A stretch of DNA of 64,000 nt from an uncultured Bryobacteraceae bacterium (GTDB lineage Bacteria > Acidobacteriota > Terriglobia > Bryobacterales > Bryobacteraceae). Shown here piece after piece: positions 8,463 through 17,039 of the stretch. The stretch lies in the NCBI GenBank assembly GCA_938027685.1, contig CALJAM010000001.1, forward strand, positions 62,001 to 126,000. Reading direction: 5' to 3'. A program made the position numbers and the translations under genes. How positions within the stretch are numbered: position 1 is the stretch's first letter; each line of letters begins with the position of its first letter. Under the pieces are notes generated by a model, which saw only the letters and a list, made by a program, of their open reading frames with translations, did not search any database and had not been told where the DNA came from.

Positions 8463-9017
8463 TCAGGGACCGGCCTGCTGCGGCCGTTCGGGAATGCGCC
8501 ATAGGTAGATCTTGTGGCCGTTGACCTCGATCTGGTGCTCGGGGGCCCAGTCCCCCATATCGTGGCAGTGCGACACGACGCGTGTTCCGGGTCGCAGCTC
8601 GCGCAACAGCTTGGGTCTCAGCTTCAGATTCACCCAGGGCCATAGGTACAGGGTGACCACCGTTGCCTCCCGGATGTCCGCTTCGAACAGATCCTCGTTG
8701 CGGAACCGAACCCGCTTCGTCACCCCCGCCCTGCGCGCATTCTCCTCGGACTCGGCGATGCGGGCGGGATCGATGTCGATGCCCACGCCGCGCGCGCCGA
8801 ATTCCTTGGCCGCTGTGATTACGATGCGGCCGTCGCCGCAGCCAAGATCGTAAACCACGTCGCGGGCCGTGACCCCGGCCAGTTTCAGCATAGCGAGCAC
8901 GACCTCGGGCGGCGAGGGCTCGTAGCGGACGTCGGGGGGACGTAAACCCGGCTTTTGGGCCGATGCACAGCCCAACAGAGCGAGTAATAGGAACGAACGC
9001 GCGGCTTGTGAACGCAT
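8463..9017 (-). CDS. SAM-dependent methyltransferase fold protein with a signal peptide
   Basis: 184 residues from ATG 9017. Residues 1-20 (MRSQAARSFLLLALLGCASA) look like a signal peptide or a lipoprotein-type leader. The rest is a class I Rossmann methyltransferase: VYDLGCGDGRIVI (motif I), GVGIDIDP (motif II), a DLFEADIREATVV post-I stretch and YLWPWVN. The fold would bind S-adenosylmethionine, yet SAM is cytoplasmic, so export is puzzling. Proteins of this shape occur in several environmental phyla and are usually called class I SAM methyltransferase without a substrate. If translation began internally the leader would be lost, but no better start is evident. Confidence 0.72.
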   Translation of the reverse strand: MRSQAARSFLLLALLGCASAQKPGLRPPDVRYEPSPPEVVLAMLKLAGVTARDVVYDLGCGDGRIVITAAKEFGARGVGIDIDPARIAESEENARRAGVTKRVRFRNEDLFEADIREATVVTLYLWPWVNLKLRPKLLRELRPGTRVVSHCHDMGDWAPEHQIEVNGHKIYLWRIPERPQQAGP

Positions 9018-9096
9018 GGTTCGGCTTGTGAAGGCGTGCCAGCCGGCTCGAGCGTTACATTCGCACGCTTGAAGCCGGAGGGCCGGTCGCACCGCC

Positions 9097-9105
9097 TGCT
9101 ATAAT
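9097..9105 (+). promoter_or_regulatory. Extended -10 promoter of the ispH-hopanoid operon
   Basis: TGCTATAAT: a perfect TATAAT (9100-9105) with the TGn extension. No good -35 sits at the usual distance, which is typical of extended -10 promoters. It leaves a leader of about 40 nt before ATG 9152. Confidence 0.6.
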
Positions 9106-9151
9106 TGTGCTTTCTCCCGAGCGAACTCGGCGAGGGGCAGGGGCGCTACGC

Positions 9152-10108
9152 ATGCGGAAAGTCATTTTACTCAGGCCGCGCGGATTTTGTGCCGGGGTGG
9201 TACGGGCTATCGACATTGTGAAGCTGGCGCTGGAAGCGTACGGCCCGCCGGTCTATGTTCGCAAGGAGATCGTGCACAACCGCCACGTGGTGGAGGAACT
9301 GCGCCGGGCGGGCGCCATTTTCGTCGAAGAGCTGGACGAGGTGCCCGAAGGTGCGCGTGTGATCTTCAGCGCCCACGGTGTTGCCCCCTCGGTGCGCGAG
9401 CAGGCTCGCGCGCGTCGACTGGCCGTAATAGACGCCACGTGCCCGCTCGTCACCAAGGTCCACCTCGAGGCCGTTCGTTTCGCCCGCATGGGTTACACCA
9501 TAGTCCTCATCGGACACCGTGATCACGACGAGGTCATCGGGACGTTGGGGGAAGCGCCCCATTGCACGGTGGTGGTTTCCACCCTCGAGGAGGTGGACCG
9601 GCTTGCCCCGCCCGATCCCGAGCGCGTGGCCTACATCACCCAAACCACGCTCAGCCTCGACGAGACCCGCGACATCGTCTCCCGGCTGCGCGAGCGCTTC
9701 CCGGCGATTCAAGGCCCGGCTGCTCAGGACATCTGCTATGCCACCGAGAACCGGCAGCTGGCTGTGAAAGCTGTGGCGCCGCTCTGTCAACTCCTGCTGG
9801 TCGTGGGCTCGCAGAACAGTTCCAACTCCAAACGACTCGTGGAGGTGGCGCGCAAGTCGGGCTTGAGGGCCCACTTGGTGGACGACGCTTCGCAACTGAA
9901 CCCTGCATGGTTCGAGGATGTGGAAACGGTGGCGGTAACGGCGGGCGCCTCCGCCCCCGAGCACCTCGTGCAGGAGTTGGTCCGTGCGCTGGCGGATCAC
10001 GGATTTGATCAGTTGGAAGAGCTGACCCTGAAGGAGGAGGACGTCCGTTTTACCCTGCCGCCGCAACTGGTCTCGATTGCCGCCCGTCCAACCCCCGTGG
10101 AGCTATGA
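9152..10108 (+). CDS. ispH: 4-hydroxy-3-methylbut-2-enyl diphosphate reductase
   Basis: Last enzyme of the MEP pathway; reduces HMBPP to isopentenyl and dimethylallyl diphosphate using a [4Fe-4S] cluster. ATG 9152 gives 318 residues, normal for the family, beginning MRKVILLRPRGFCAG. The three cluster cysteines are at 13 (GFCAG), 97 (ATCPL) and 195 (DICYAT); substrate-binding histidines in VHNRHVV and SAHGV, and the SSNS motif near 225, are present. It opens an operon whose later products consume its isoprenoid units, with an ATGA overlap (10105-10108) to shc. Confidence 0.96.
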   Translation: MRKVILLRPRGFCAGVVRAIDIVKLALEAYGPPVYVRKEIVHNRHVVEELRRAGAIFVEELDEVPEGARVIFSAHGVAPSVREQARARRLAVIDATCPLVTKVHLEAVRFARMGYTIVLIGHRDHDEVIGTLGEAPHCTVVVSTLEEVDRLAPPDPERVAYITQTTLSLDETRDIVSRLRERFPAIQGPAAQDICYATENRQLAVKAVAPLCQLLLVVGSQNSSNSKRLVEVARKSGLRAHLVDDASQLNPAWFEDVETVAVTAGASAPEHLVQELVRALADHGFDQLEELTLKEEDVRFTLPPQLVSIAARPTPVEL

Positions 10109-12030
10109 ACTCTGCAACTTCCCCTGTACGCGCGATCGCCCAGGCCGCCGCGGAGGCGCACGCCCGCGGCGCTCGGAACCTGCTCTCCCGCCAGCGCGAG
10201 CCGGGCTACTGGCACGCCGAGCTCTTTGGCGGCGACACGACGCTGGAGTCCGACTTCATCCTGCTCGAGCTCTGGCAGTACCCACCCGTGGACGGACGCT
10301 GGGATCCCCCGACCCGGCCGCGAGTCGACAAAGCCGTAGCCTCCATCCTGGCGCGCCAGTTGCCGGACGGCGGCTTCAACATCTACCCGGGCGGACCCGC
10401 GGACGTGAGCGCCAGCGTCAAGGCGTACTTCGCGCTCAAGGTGGCGGGCTTGCCGGCGGAGGACCCGCGCATGCAGCGGCTCCGCGAACGCATCCTTTCG
10501 CTCGGCGGCGTCCAGGCGGCCAACAGCTACGTCAAGCTCAATCTGAGTTTGTTCGACCTTTACCCGCGCCGCTGGTGCCCGAGCGTTCCGCCCGAGATGA
10601 TCCTGCTGGGCAGCTTCGTCTACCAGATGTCCTCCTGGACGCGCGCAATCGTCATTCCGCTCTCGATCGTGCACGCCGCCAATCCGCACCGCCCGGTGCC
10701 GGCGGGCTTCACGCTCGAGGAACTCTATCACCCCGAGCGTCCCATGGGGTGGGCGCGCGATCCCGAACTGTTCACCTGGCGTAATTTCTTTCTGGCCGCG
10801 GACCGCTTGCTGAAGTTGTGGGAGCAGTACGGCTCGCGTTCGCTGAGATCGCTGGCGATCCGCAAAGCCGAGCGCTGGATCCTCGAACGCACGCGTTACT
10901 CAGACGGGCTCGGCGCCATTTATCCCCCCATGATGTACGTCATCATGGCGCTCGACGTGCTCGGCTACGGCCGCGAGCATCCCGATCGCGTCGAGGCCGA
11001 GCGGCAATTCTACGGGCTGCTTACCGATGACGGCGAACGTTTCTTTTTCCAGCCCTGCTTCTCGCCGGTGTGGGACACCGCCATCGCCGCGTTCGCGCTG
11101 GGCGCACGGGAGACGCCGGGCACGCGCGAAGCCCTGCGGCGCGCGGCCGACTGGTTGCTGAGCAAGGAGGTCAGGCACAAGGGCGATTGGGCGGTGAAGC
11201 GGCCGAACGTCGAGCCGGGCGGCTGGTACTTCGAATTCGCCAACGAGTTTTACCCGGACATCGACGACACGGCGATGGTCCTGCTGGCGCTGGAACGCGC
11301 CAAGGCCTCGGATCCGGCGCGCCAGCAGGCGGCCGAGCGCCGCGCCGTCAACTGGCTGCTGGCTATGCAGTCCTCCGACGGAGGCTGGGCGGCCTTCGAC
11401 GTGGACAATAACTGGACGCCGCTCAGCTACATGCCTTTCGCGGATCACAACGCCATGCTGGATCCCACCTGCCCGGACATCACCGGCCGGGTACTGGAAG
11501 CGCTGTGCCGTCGAGGGCTGGATCCCACCGGCAGGGCCGTTCGGCGCGCCGTGGCCTACCTGCGCCGCACCCAACAGCCCGAAGGCTGCTGGTACGGACG
11601 TTGGGGCGTCAATTACATTTACGGGACTTTCCTCGCGCTGCGCGGCCTGCGTGCCGCCGGTGAAAGCGATCGCGAAGCGCACATCCTGCGCGCCGCCGAA
11701 TGGCTGCGCTCCATCCAGAATGCGGACGGCGGTTGGGGCGAAAGCTGCGCGGGCTACGAGGAAGGCCGCTTTGTCCCCGCTCCCAGCACCGCCTCGCAGA
11801 CGGCCTGGGCTCTGCTCGGTTTGCTGGCGGCCGGCGATGCGAACTCCCACAGCGTGCGCAAGGGCGTCGAGTATCTGATCGAAACGCAGCGCGAAGACGG
11901 CAGTTGGCACGAGGACCTGGCCACCGGTACGGGCTTTCCCAAAGTCTACTATTTGATTTACACACTCTACCGGCAGTCGTTCCCCGTACTGGCTCTGGCC
12001 GAGTTCCTTGCGCGAAACCGCGAGGAGTGA
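10105..12030 (+). CDS. shc: Squalene-hopene cyclase
   Basis: Cyclises squalene to hopene/hopanol in the membrane, committing squalene to hopanoids. 641 residues, the usual bacterial length. The protonating motif DxDD is at 385-388 (PDIDDTA), and several QW repeats are visible (QLPDGGFNIY, QSSDGGWAAF, QQPEGCWYGRWG, QNADGGWGES, QREDGSWHED). The hydrophobic channel region FYPDIDDTAMVL and the C-terminal YYLIYTLYRQSFP are typical. The start codon overlaps ispH by 4 nt and hpnH follows 2 nt after the stop, so the three are co-translated. Confidence 0.97.
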   Translation: MNSATSPVRAIAQAAAEAHARGARNLLSRQREPGYWHAELFGGDTTLESDFILLELWQYPPVDGRWDPPTRPRVDKAVASILARQLPDGGFNIYPGGPADVSASVKAYFALKVAGLPAEDPRMQRLRERILSLGGVQAANSYVKLNLSLFDLYPRRWCPSVPPEMILLGSFVYQMSSWTRAIVIPLSIVHAANPHRPVPAGFTLEELYHPERPMGWARDPELFTWRNFFLAADRLLKLWEQYGSRSLRSLAIRKAERWILERTRYSDGLGAIYPPMMYVIMALDVLGYGREHPDRVEAERQFYGLLTDDGERFFFQPCFSPVWDTAIAAFALGARETPGTREALRRAADWLLSKEVRHKGDWAVKRPNVEPGGWYFEFANEFYPDIDDTAMVLLALERAKASDPARQQAAERRAVNWLLAMQSSDGGWAAFDVDNNWTPLSYMPFADHNAMLDPTCPDITGRVLEALCRRGLDPTGRAVRRAVAYLRRTQQPEGCWYGRWGVNYIYGTFLALRGLRAAGESDREAHILRAAEWLRSIQNADGGWGESCAGYEEGRFVPAPSTASQTAWALLGLLAAGDANSHSVRKGVEYLIETQREDGSWHEDLATGTGFPKVYYLIYTLYRQSFPVLALAEFLARNREE

Positions 12031-12032
12031 TC

Positions 12033-13160
12033 ATGCGATTCCCGCTTTCGCTGACCGCAGGGCTTGCGGCCTATATCCTGCGCAACAAACTGCACCCGCC
12101 GCCCCAGTGGCAGCGCGACGCCGCCCCCGGGAACGGCAACCCCTTTCGCATCCTCAACGACCGTCAGCTCGCGGGTGAGGCACCGCCTACCGCCGAGCCG
12201 AACGGCGCACGACATCCCCTCATCCACAAGCGCTTTCCCCTGGTGCTCATGCTGGAGCCGCTGCACGCCTGCAACCTCACCTGCACCGGCTGCGGGCGCA
12301 TCCGCGAATACGAGGACTCCATCACGCAGCGGCTCAGCCTGGAAGAATGTCTCCGCGCCGTCGACGAATGCGGTGCGCCCATCGTTTCCATCGCAGGCGG
12401 CGAGCCGCTGCTGTACCCGGAGATCGGCCGGCTGGTCGAGGCCCTGCTCGAGCGCAATCGACATATTTACCTCTGCACGAACGGCCTGCTGATGCGCAAG
12501 CGGCTGCACGAGTTCCACCCCGATCCGAGACTGTTCTTCAACGTCCATCTGGACGGTCTGGAAGAAACCCACGATCGCGCGGTCGAACGTAAAGGCGTCT
12601 TCCGCGAAGCCATCGAGGCCATTCGCGCCGCCAAGGCGGCCGGCTTTCGCGTATCCACGAACACTACGGTCTACAAGGATACCGACATGGCCGAGATCGA
12701 GCGGCTCTTCGAATTCCTGGGGCCGCTGAAGCTGGACGGCCACATGCTCTCGCCCGCCTACGGCTATGCGGCGGTCGACCAGCGCGAGATCTTCATGACG
12801 CGCGAGGACGTGGTCGAAAAATTTCGCCACATCGACCGCCTGGCCCGGCGGTTCCGCCTGAACGCCACGCCCGTTTACCTGGAGTTCCTCCAAGGCAAAC
12901 GCGACCTGCCCTGCACGGCCTGGGGCAACCCCACTTACAACATCAAGGGCTGGAAAGCCCCTTGCTATCTCATCACTGACGCCCACTACGCCACCTTCGA
13001 GGAGTTCATGACGCGCACGCCGTGGGATCAGTACGGACGCGGGCGCGACCCGCGCTGCGAGCATTGCATGGTGCATTGCGGCTACGAGCCCTCGGCGGCG
13101 CTGGGCGTCGGCTTCCGGCCCGGCGACGCCCTCAAGTTTCTGCGCTGGGCGCTGAAATGA
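12033..13160 (+). CDS. hpnH: Adenosyl-hopene transferase, radical SAM enzyme HpnH
   Basis: Adds a 5'-deoxyadenosyl group to diploptene, giving adenosylhopane, the first step of side-chain extension. 375 residues from ATG 12033; an in-frame open stretch further upstream belongs to the shc region. The radical-SAM cluster is C80-x3-C84-x2-C87 (ACNLTCTGCG), followed by SIAGGEPLLYPEI, the GGEP SAM-binding motif. The C-terminus has further cysteines (CEHCMVHCGYEPS) for the SPASM-like end typical of HpnH. It sits directly between shc and hpnA, the classical hopanoid order. Confidence 0.95.
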   Translation: MRFPLSLTAGLAAYILRNKLHPPPQWQRDAAPGNGNPFRILNDRQLAGEAPPTAEPNGARHPLIHKRFPLVLMLEPLHACNLTCTGCGRIREYEDSITQRLSLEECLRAVDECGAPIVSIAGGEPLLYPEIGRLVEALLERNRHIYLCTNGLLMRKRLHEFHPDPRLFFNVHLDGLEETHDRAVERKGVFREAIEAIRAAKAAGFRVSTNTTVYKDTDMAEIERLFEFLGPLKLDGHMLSPAYGYAAVDQREIFMTREDVVEKFRHIDRLARRFRLNATPVYLEFLQGKRDLPCTAWGNPTYNIKGWKAPCYLITDAHYATFEEFMTRTPWDQYGRGRDPRCEHCMVHCGYEPSAALGVGFRPGDALKFLRWALK

Positions 13161-13164
13161 CGCG

Positions 13165-14139
13165 GTGAAACCGGCGCTGGTCACTGGGGCAACGGGCTTC
13201 GTGGGCTGGCACGTCGCGCGAACTTTGTTGGAACGCGGCTACCGCGTCCGGGTCCTGGCGCGGCCCGGCTCCGAGGTGCGGGAACTGGACGTGGAGATCG
13301 TACGCGGCGACCTGAGGGACCTGGCTTCCGTGGAGCGGGCCGCGGCGGGTTGCGGCGTCGTCTTTCACGTAGCGGCGGACTACCGTTTGTGGGCGCCCGA
13401 TCCGCGCGAACTCTACCGCTCGAACGTGGACGGAACGCGTAACGTCATGGCCGCCGCGCGAGCCTGCCGCGCGGACCGTGTGGTCTATACCTCAACCGTC
13501 GGCGCCATCGGTATTCCCCCGCGCGGTCTGGGAGACGAGGATACGCTGGTTCGCCTGCGGGACATGGTGGGGCACTACAAACGATCCAAGTTCCTCGCGG
13601 AGGTGGTAGTCAGGCAGGAGGCGCACGCCGGTCTTCCGGTGGTCATCGTCAATCCGACGGCGCCGATCGGCGATCATGATTTCAAGCCCACGCCGACCGG
13701 GCGCATCATTCTCGACTTTCTGCGCCGCGCCATGCCCGCCTACATCGACACGGGCCTGAACTTTGTAGACGTGCGCGACGTCGCCGAGGGCCACGTGCTC
13801 GCGCTGGAACGCGGTCGCGACGGCGAGCGGTACATCCTGGGCTCGGAGAACCTGACCCTGGAGGAATTCTTCGGCAGGCTCTCGGCCGTGAGCGGCTTGC
13901 CCCCGCCGCGCCGCCGCATCCCCTACTGGGTAGCCTTCGCAGCCGCCCTGATCAGCACGGGTTGGGCGCGACTGACGGGTCGGCCGCCGCGGGCGCCTCT
14001 CGACGGGGTCCGTATGGCGCGTAAAAAAATGTTCGTCTCCTGCGAAAAGGCCCGGCGCGAGCTGGGCTACGAGCCCCAAGCTATCGATGGCGCCCTGCGC
14101 CGCGCCGTGGAGTGGTTCCGCTCGCATGGCTACTGCTGA
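13165..14139 (+). CDS. hpnA: Hopanoid-associated sugar epimerase HpnA
   Basis: NAD(P)-dependent extended short-chain dehydrogenase of the epimerase/dehydratase family found in hopanoid clusters; its precise reaction is not settled. 324 residues starting at GTG 13165, 4 nt after the hpnH stop. The dinucleotide motif is TGATGFVG near residue 7, and the catalytic pair is YKRSK (~residue 132-136). A conserved NPTAPIGDHDFKPTPTG stretch follows. The 3' end overlaps hpnG by 14 nt. Confidence 0.92.
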   Translation: MKPALVTGATGFVGWHVARTLLERGYRVRVLARPGSEVRELDVEIVRGDLRDLASVERAAAGCGVVFHVAADYRLWAPDPRELYRSNVDGTRNVMAAARACRADRVVYTSTVGAIGIPPRGLGDEDTLVRLRDMVGHYKRSKFLAEVVVRQEAHAGLPVVIVNPTAPIGDHDFKPTPTGRIILDFLRRAMPAYIDTGLNFVDVRDVAEGHVLALERGRDGERYILGSENLTLEEFFGRLSAVSGLPPPRRRIPYWVAFAAALISTGWARLTGRPPRAPLDGVRMARKKMFVSCEKARRELGYEPQAIDGALRRAVEWFRSHGYC

Positions 14140-14836
14140 TGGCGCAGTTTTGTTGGTGGCGGCGGACCGACGCGAACTGGCGGGCTTGCTCGTCCGCTGC
14201 GGCAACCGTGAGCCCTTCGCCGCCGGTCTGCCGTTTGCCGTGCGGGCAAGGCTCGGCGGGCAAAGGGTGGTTCTGGCCGCGAACGGCCCCGGTCCCAGGC
14301 TGGCTGCTGAGGCGGTCCGCAAGCTCGCTGCGATCGAACCGCTGCGTGCCGTCGTCAGCACCGGCAGTTGCGGAGCGCTGGACGAAGCCCTCGAGCCCGG
14401 AGCGATCTTTGTAGCCACCGAGGTCCGTTGCGTCGCGACCGGGGCGTGCTTCCCGACGTCGGCTCCGCCCACTGCGGCATCCCACCGCCGCGGTCGGCTG
14501 CTCTCGTTGGATCGTGTGATCGTCTCCGCCGCCGAGAAAGCCGCGCTGAGACCGACCGGAGAGGCGGTGGAAATGGAAGCCGCCGGCGTGGCGCGCGAGG
14601 CGCAGGCGCGCGGCCTTCCTTTCTACGCGGTGCGCGTGGTGCTGGATGGGGCGCAAGAGAGTTTTCGTCTTGATTACAATGCCCTGCGTGACCCGCACGG
14701 CCGCTTCAGCGCGAAGCGGTTGCTCTGGGCTGCGCTGACGCGGCCCCACGGAGCGGCCGAGCTGATCGAGCTGCGGCGTCGCCTGCGTGATCACGCAGAG
14801 ATCCTGGGAGAGTTCCTTGCCGGTTGCGAATTCTGA
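14126..14836 (+). CDS. hpnG: Adenosylhopane nucleosidase/phosphorylase HpnG
   Basis: Member of the nucleoside-phosphorylase superfamily that removes adenine from adenosylhopane to give (phospho)ribosylhopane. 236 residues from ATG 14126; an upstream in-frame start at 14087 would overlap hpnA more deeply and adds no conserved residues. Family marks: VVSTGSCGALDEALEPG near residue 75 and AVEMEAAGVAREAQ near 150, the Met-Glu that binds the ribose and base. It overlaps hpnA by 14 nt and ends 7-19 nt before the first dehydrogenase gene. Confidence 0.9.
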   Translation: MATADGAVLLVAADRRELAGLLVRCGNREPFAAGLPFAVRARLGGQRVVLAANGPGPRLAAEAVRKLAAIEPLRAVVSTGSCGALDEALEPGAIFVATEVRCVATGACFPTSAPPTAASHRRGRLLSLDRVIVSAAEKAALRPTGEAVEMEAAGVAREAQARGLPFYAVRVVLDGAQESFRLDYNALRDPHGRFSAKRLLWAALTRPHGAAELIELRRRLRDHAEILGEFLAGCEF

Positions 14837-14855
14837 GCAGTCCGTGCCCCGGTAC

Positions 14856-15905
14856 ATGCGGGCTGCGGTCTACCTGGCGCCGGGGCGGGTGGAGATCCAG
14901 GAGGTCCCAGTGCCCGAGATCGGCCCGGGCGAACTCCTGGTGCGTGTGGAGGCTTGCGGCATCTGCCATACCGACCTGAAAAAGATCACGTACGGTCTGT
15001 TGCCTCCCCCGCGGATTTTCGGTCACGAGACGGCAGGCGTCGTCGTGCGGACGGGCCCGGGGGTCGAAGGATTCCGCCCCGGCGAACGGGTGGTCGTATT
15101 CCACCACATTCCTTGTGGGGAATGTTTTTACTGTCGGCGACGGCTTTACGCCCAGTGCCCCGTCTACAAGCGTGTGGGCGTGACGGCGGGCTTCGAACCC
15201 GCCGGAGGCGGTTTCGCCCAGTATGTGCGTGTGCTTCCCTGGATCGTCCCGCGCGGCGTGGAGCGCATACCCGAGGGCGTGTCATTCGATCGCGCGTCGA
15301 TGGTCGAGCCGGTGAACACCTGCCACAAAGCCATCGAACAATTGGACCCGCAGCCGGGGGACCTCGTGCTGGTTCTGGGCCAAGGGCCGATCGGGCTGCT
15401 GTTCACGATGCTGGCGCGGCTGCGCGGGGCGCGCGTGGCGGCGACCGAAACGCTGCCGTATCGGCGGGAAATCTCGCGAGAGCTCGGCGCCGAGCAGTGT
15501 TGGGACCCGACCAGCGAGGACGTGCCGTCGCGGGTCCGGCAGTTGAGCGACGGTCGGGGCGCGGACGCCGTAGTCGTGGCCGTCTCCGCGCCGGGCATCG
15601 TGGAGCAGGCCGTCGCCGCTTCGCGGCCTGGCAGCCGCATCCTGCTTTTCTCGCAGACCTCGCACGAGGAAAGAGTGGTGTTGCCGGGCGCCGAGATCTG
15701 CGTGGCCGAACGTACCGTCTTCGGCTGCTACAGCGCCTCCGTTGACCTGCAGCGGGAATCGGCCCGGATGGTCTTCAACGGCGTGCTGAGCGTGGACCGA
15801 CTGATTTCGCACCGGCTGCCGCTCGCCCGGATCATGGAAGGGATCCGCCTCGCGTTGCATCCCCGGGAGAAATCATTGAAAATAGTCGTTCAGCCCCAGG
15901 CTTGA
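14856..15905 (+). CDS. Zinc-dependent medium-chain dehydrogenase in the hopanoid operon
   Basis: 349 residues from ATG 14856; GTG 14844 is an in-frame alternative adding four residues. Catalytic zinc ligands: Cys in ACGICHTDL, His-Glu in GHETAG. Structural zinc: C-x2-C-x2-C-x7-C in PCGECFYCRRRLYAQC. NAD(P) site VLGQGPIGLL. This is a complete, apparently active medium-chain alcohol/sorbitol dehydrogenase. It lies between hpnG and a second dehydrogenase and then hpnC, so a role in handling the ribosyl or polyol side chain of hopanoids is attractive but inferred. Substrate cannot be read from sequence. Confidence 0.88.
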   Translation: MRAAVYLAPGRVEIQEVPVPEIGPGELLVRVEACGICHTDLKKITYGLLPPPRIFGHETAGVVVRTGPGVEGFRPGERVVVFHHIPCGECFYCRRRLYAQCPVYKRVGVTAGFEPAGGGFAQYVRVLPWIVPRGVERIPEGVSFDRASMVEPVNTCHKAIEQLDPQPGDLVLVLGQGPIGLLFTMLARLRGARVAATETLPYRREISRELGAEQCWDPTSEDVPSRVRQLSDGRGADAVVVAVSAPGIVEQAVAASRPGSRILLFSQTSHEERVVLPGAEICVAERTVFGCYSASVDLQRESARMVFNGVLSVDRLISHRLPLARIMEGIRLALHPREKSLKIVVQPQA

Positions 15906-15987
15906 GGCAGGCGGCGAGGGGCGCAGCGCGTCCCCAGCCTGTAAATGCGCAACGGTTTCTTTCGATGTCGCGGGAAAGGTGCTCGCC

Positions 15988-17028
15988 GTGAGAACTGACA
16001 TGCTCGCCGCCGTGCTGTACGGCAAGGAGGAACTGCGCATCGAGCCGGTGGCGATCCCGCCGCTGGCAGAGGGTGACATACTGGTCCGGGTGCGCGTGGC
16101 GCTCACCTGCGGGACCGACGTGAAGGTCTTCCGCCGCGGCTACCACGCGCGGATGATCGTCCCGCCCGCGGTTTTCGGCCACGAGCTGGCCGGTGATGTA
16201 GTGGAGGTCGGTCCAGGCGTGGAACGCTTCCGCGTCGGCCAGCGCGTGGTGGCGGCCAATTCGGCTCCCTGCCTGCGCTGCTATTACTGCCGCCGGGGCG
16301 TCCAGAACCTTTGCGACGACCTGCTGTTCAACAACGGTGCTTACGCCGAGTACATACGGATCCCGGCGCGCATCGTCGAGCTGAACACCTACGAAATCCC
16401 TCCCCACATCAGCTACCATGACGCCGCGCTGGTGGAGCCGCTGGCTTGCGTGCTGCGCGGCGTCGAGGAGACCGGCATGCAGGCGGGCGATCACGTGGCG
16501 GTCGTGGGCTTGGGGCCGATCGGGCTGATGTTCGTGCGGCTGGCCAAGAATCTCGGGGCGCGTGTCATCGCCATCGGCAGGCGCGTCAGCCAGCTGGAGC
16601 GCGCGGCCGCCATGGGCGCCGACGAGCTGATCTCCGCCGCGCAGGTCCCCGATCCGGTCCGCGCGGTGCGCGCACTCACGCAGGGGCGGGGCGCCGATGT
16701 GGCCATCGAGGCCGTCGGCAAGCCGGAAACCTGGGAGCTGGTTGTGCAGATGGTGCGCCGCGGCGGCGTCGTGAATTTCTTCGGAGGCTGCCCCAGCGGC
16801 ACCAGGGTCTCGCTGGATACCGCCCTGCTGCACTACTCCGAGATCACCTGCAAGGCCAGCTTCCATCACACTCCCGCCCACGTGCGCCGCGCGCTCGACC
16901 TGATCAGCCAGGGGGTGATCACCGCCCGCGACTTCGTCAACCGTGAGGAGCCGCTCACCAACCTGTTGGCGGTGATGCGCCACCTCATGAGCCACAACGG
17001 ACACCTGAAAACCGCCATCATCCCCTGA
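15988..17028 (+). CDS. Second zinc-dependent medium-chain dehydrogenase in the hopanoid operon
   Basis: 346 residues from GTG 15988 (GGGAAAGG 8 nt upstream); ATG 16000 is another in-frame start and GTG 15979 overlaps the ribosome site. Catalytic zinc: Cys in TCGTDVKV, His-Glu in GHELAGD. Structural zinc: C-x2-C-x2-C-x7-C in PCLRCYYCRRGVQNLC. NAD(P) motif VVGLGPIGLM. Same family as the preceding gene but clearly diverged, so not a recent duplicate. The 82-nt gap before it is the largest inside the operon, and hpnC follows 11 nt after its stop. Function in hopanoid side-chain metabolism is inferred from position. Confidence 0.87.
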   Translation: MRTDMLAAVLYGKEELRIEPVAIPPLAEGDILVRVRVALTCGTDVKVFRRGYHARMIVPPAVFGHELAGDVVEVGPGVERFRVGQRVVAANSAPCLRCYYCRRGVQNLCDDLLFNNGAYAEYIRIPARIVELNTYEIPPHISYHDAALVEPLACVLRGVEETGMQAGDHVAVVGLGPIGLMFVRLAKNLGARVIAIGRRVSQLERAAAMGADELISAAQVPDPVRAVRALTQGRGADVAIEAVGKPETWELVVQMVRRGGVVNFFGGCPSGTRVSLDTALLHYSEITCKASFHHTPAHVRRALDLISQGVITARDFVNREEPLTNLLAVMRHLMSHNGHLKTAIIP

Positions 17029-17039
17029 CAGGGACTCCG

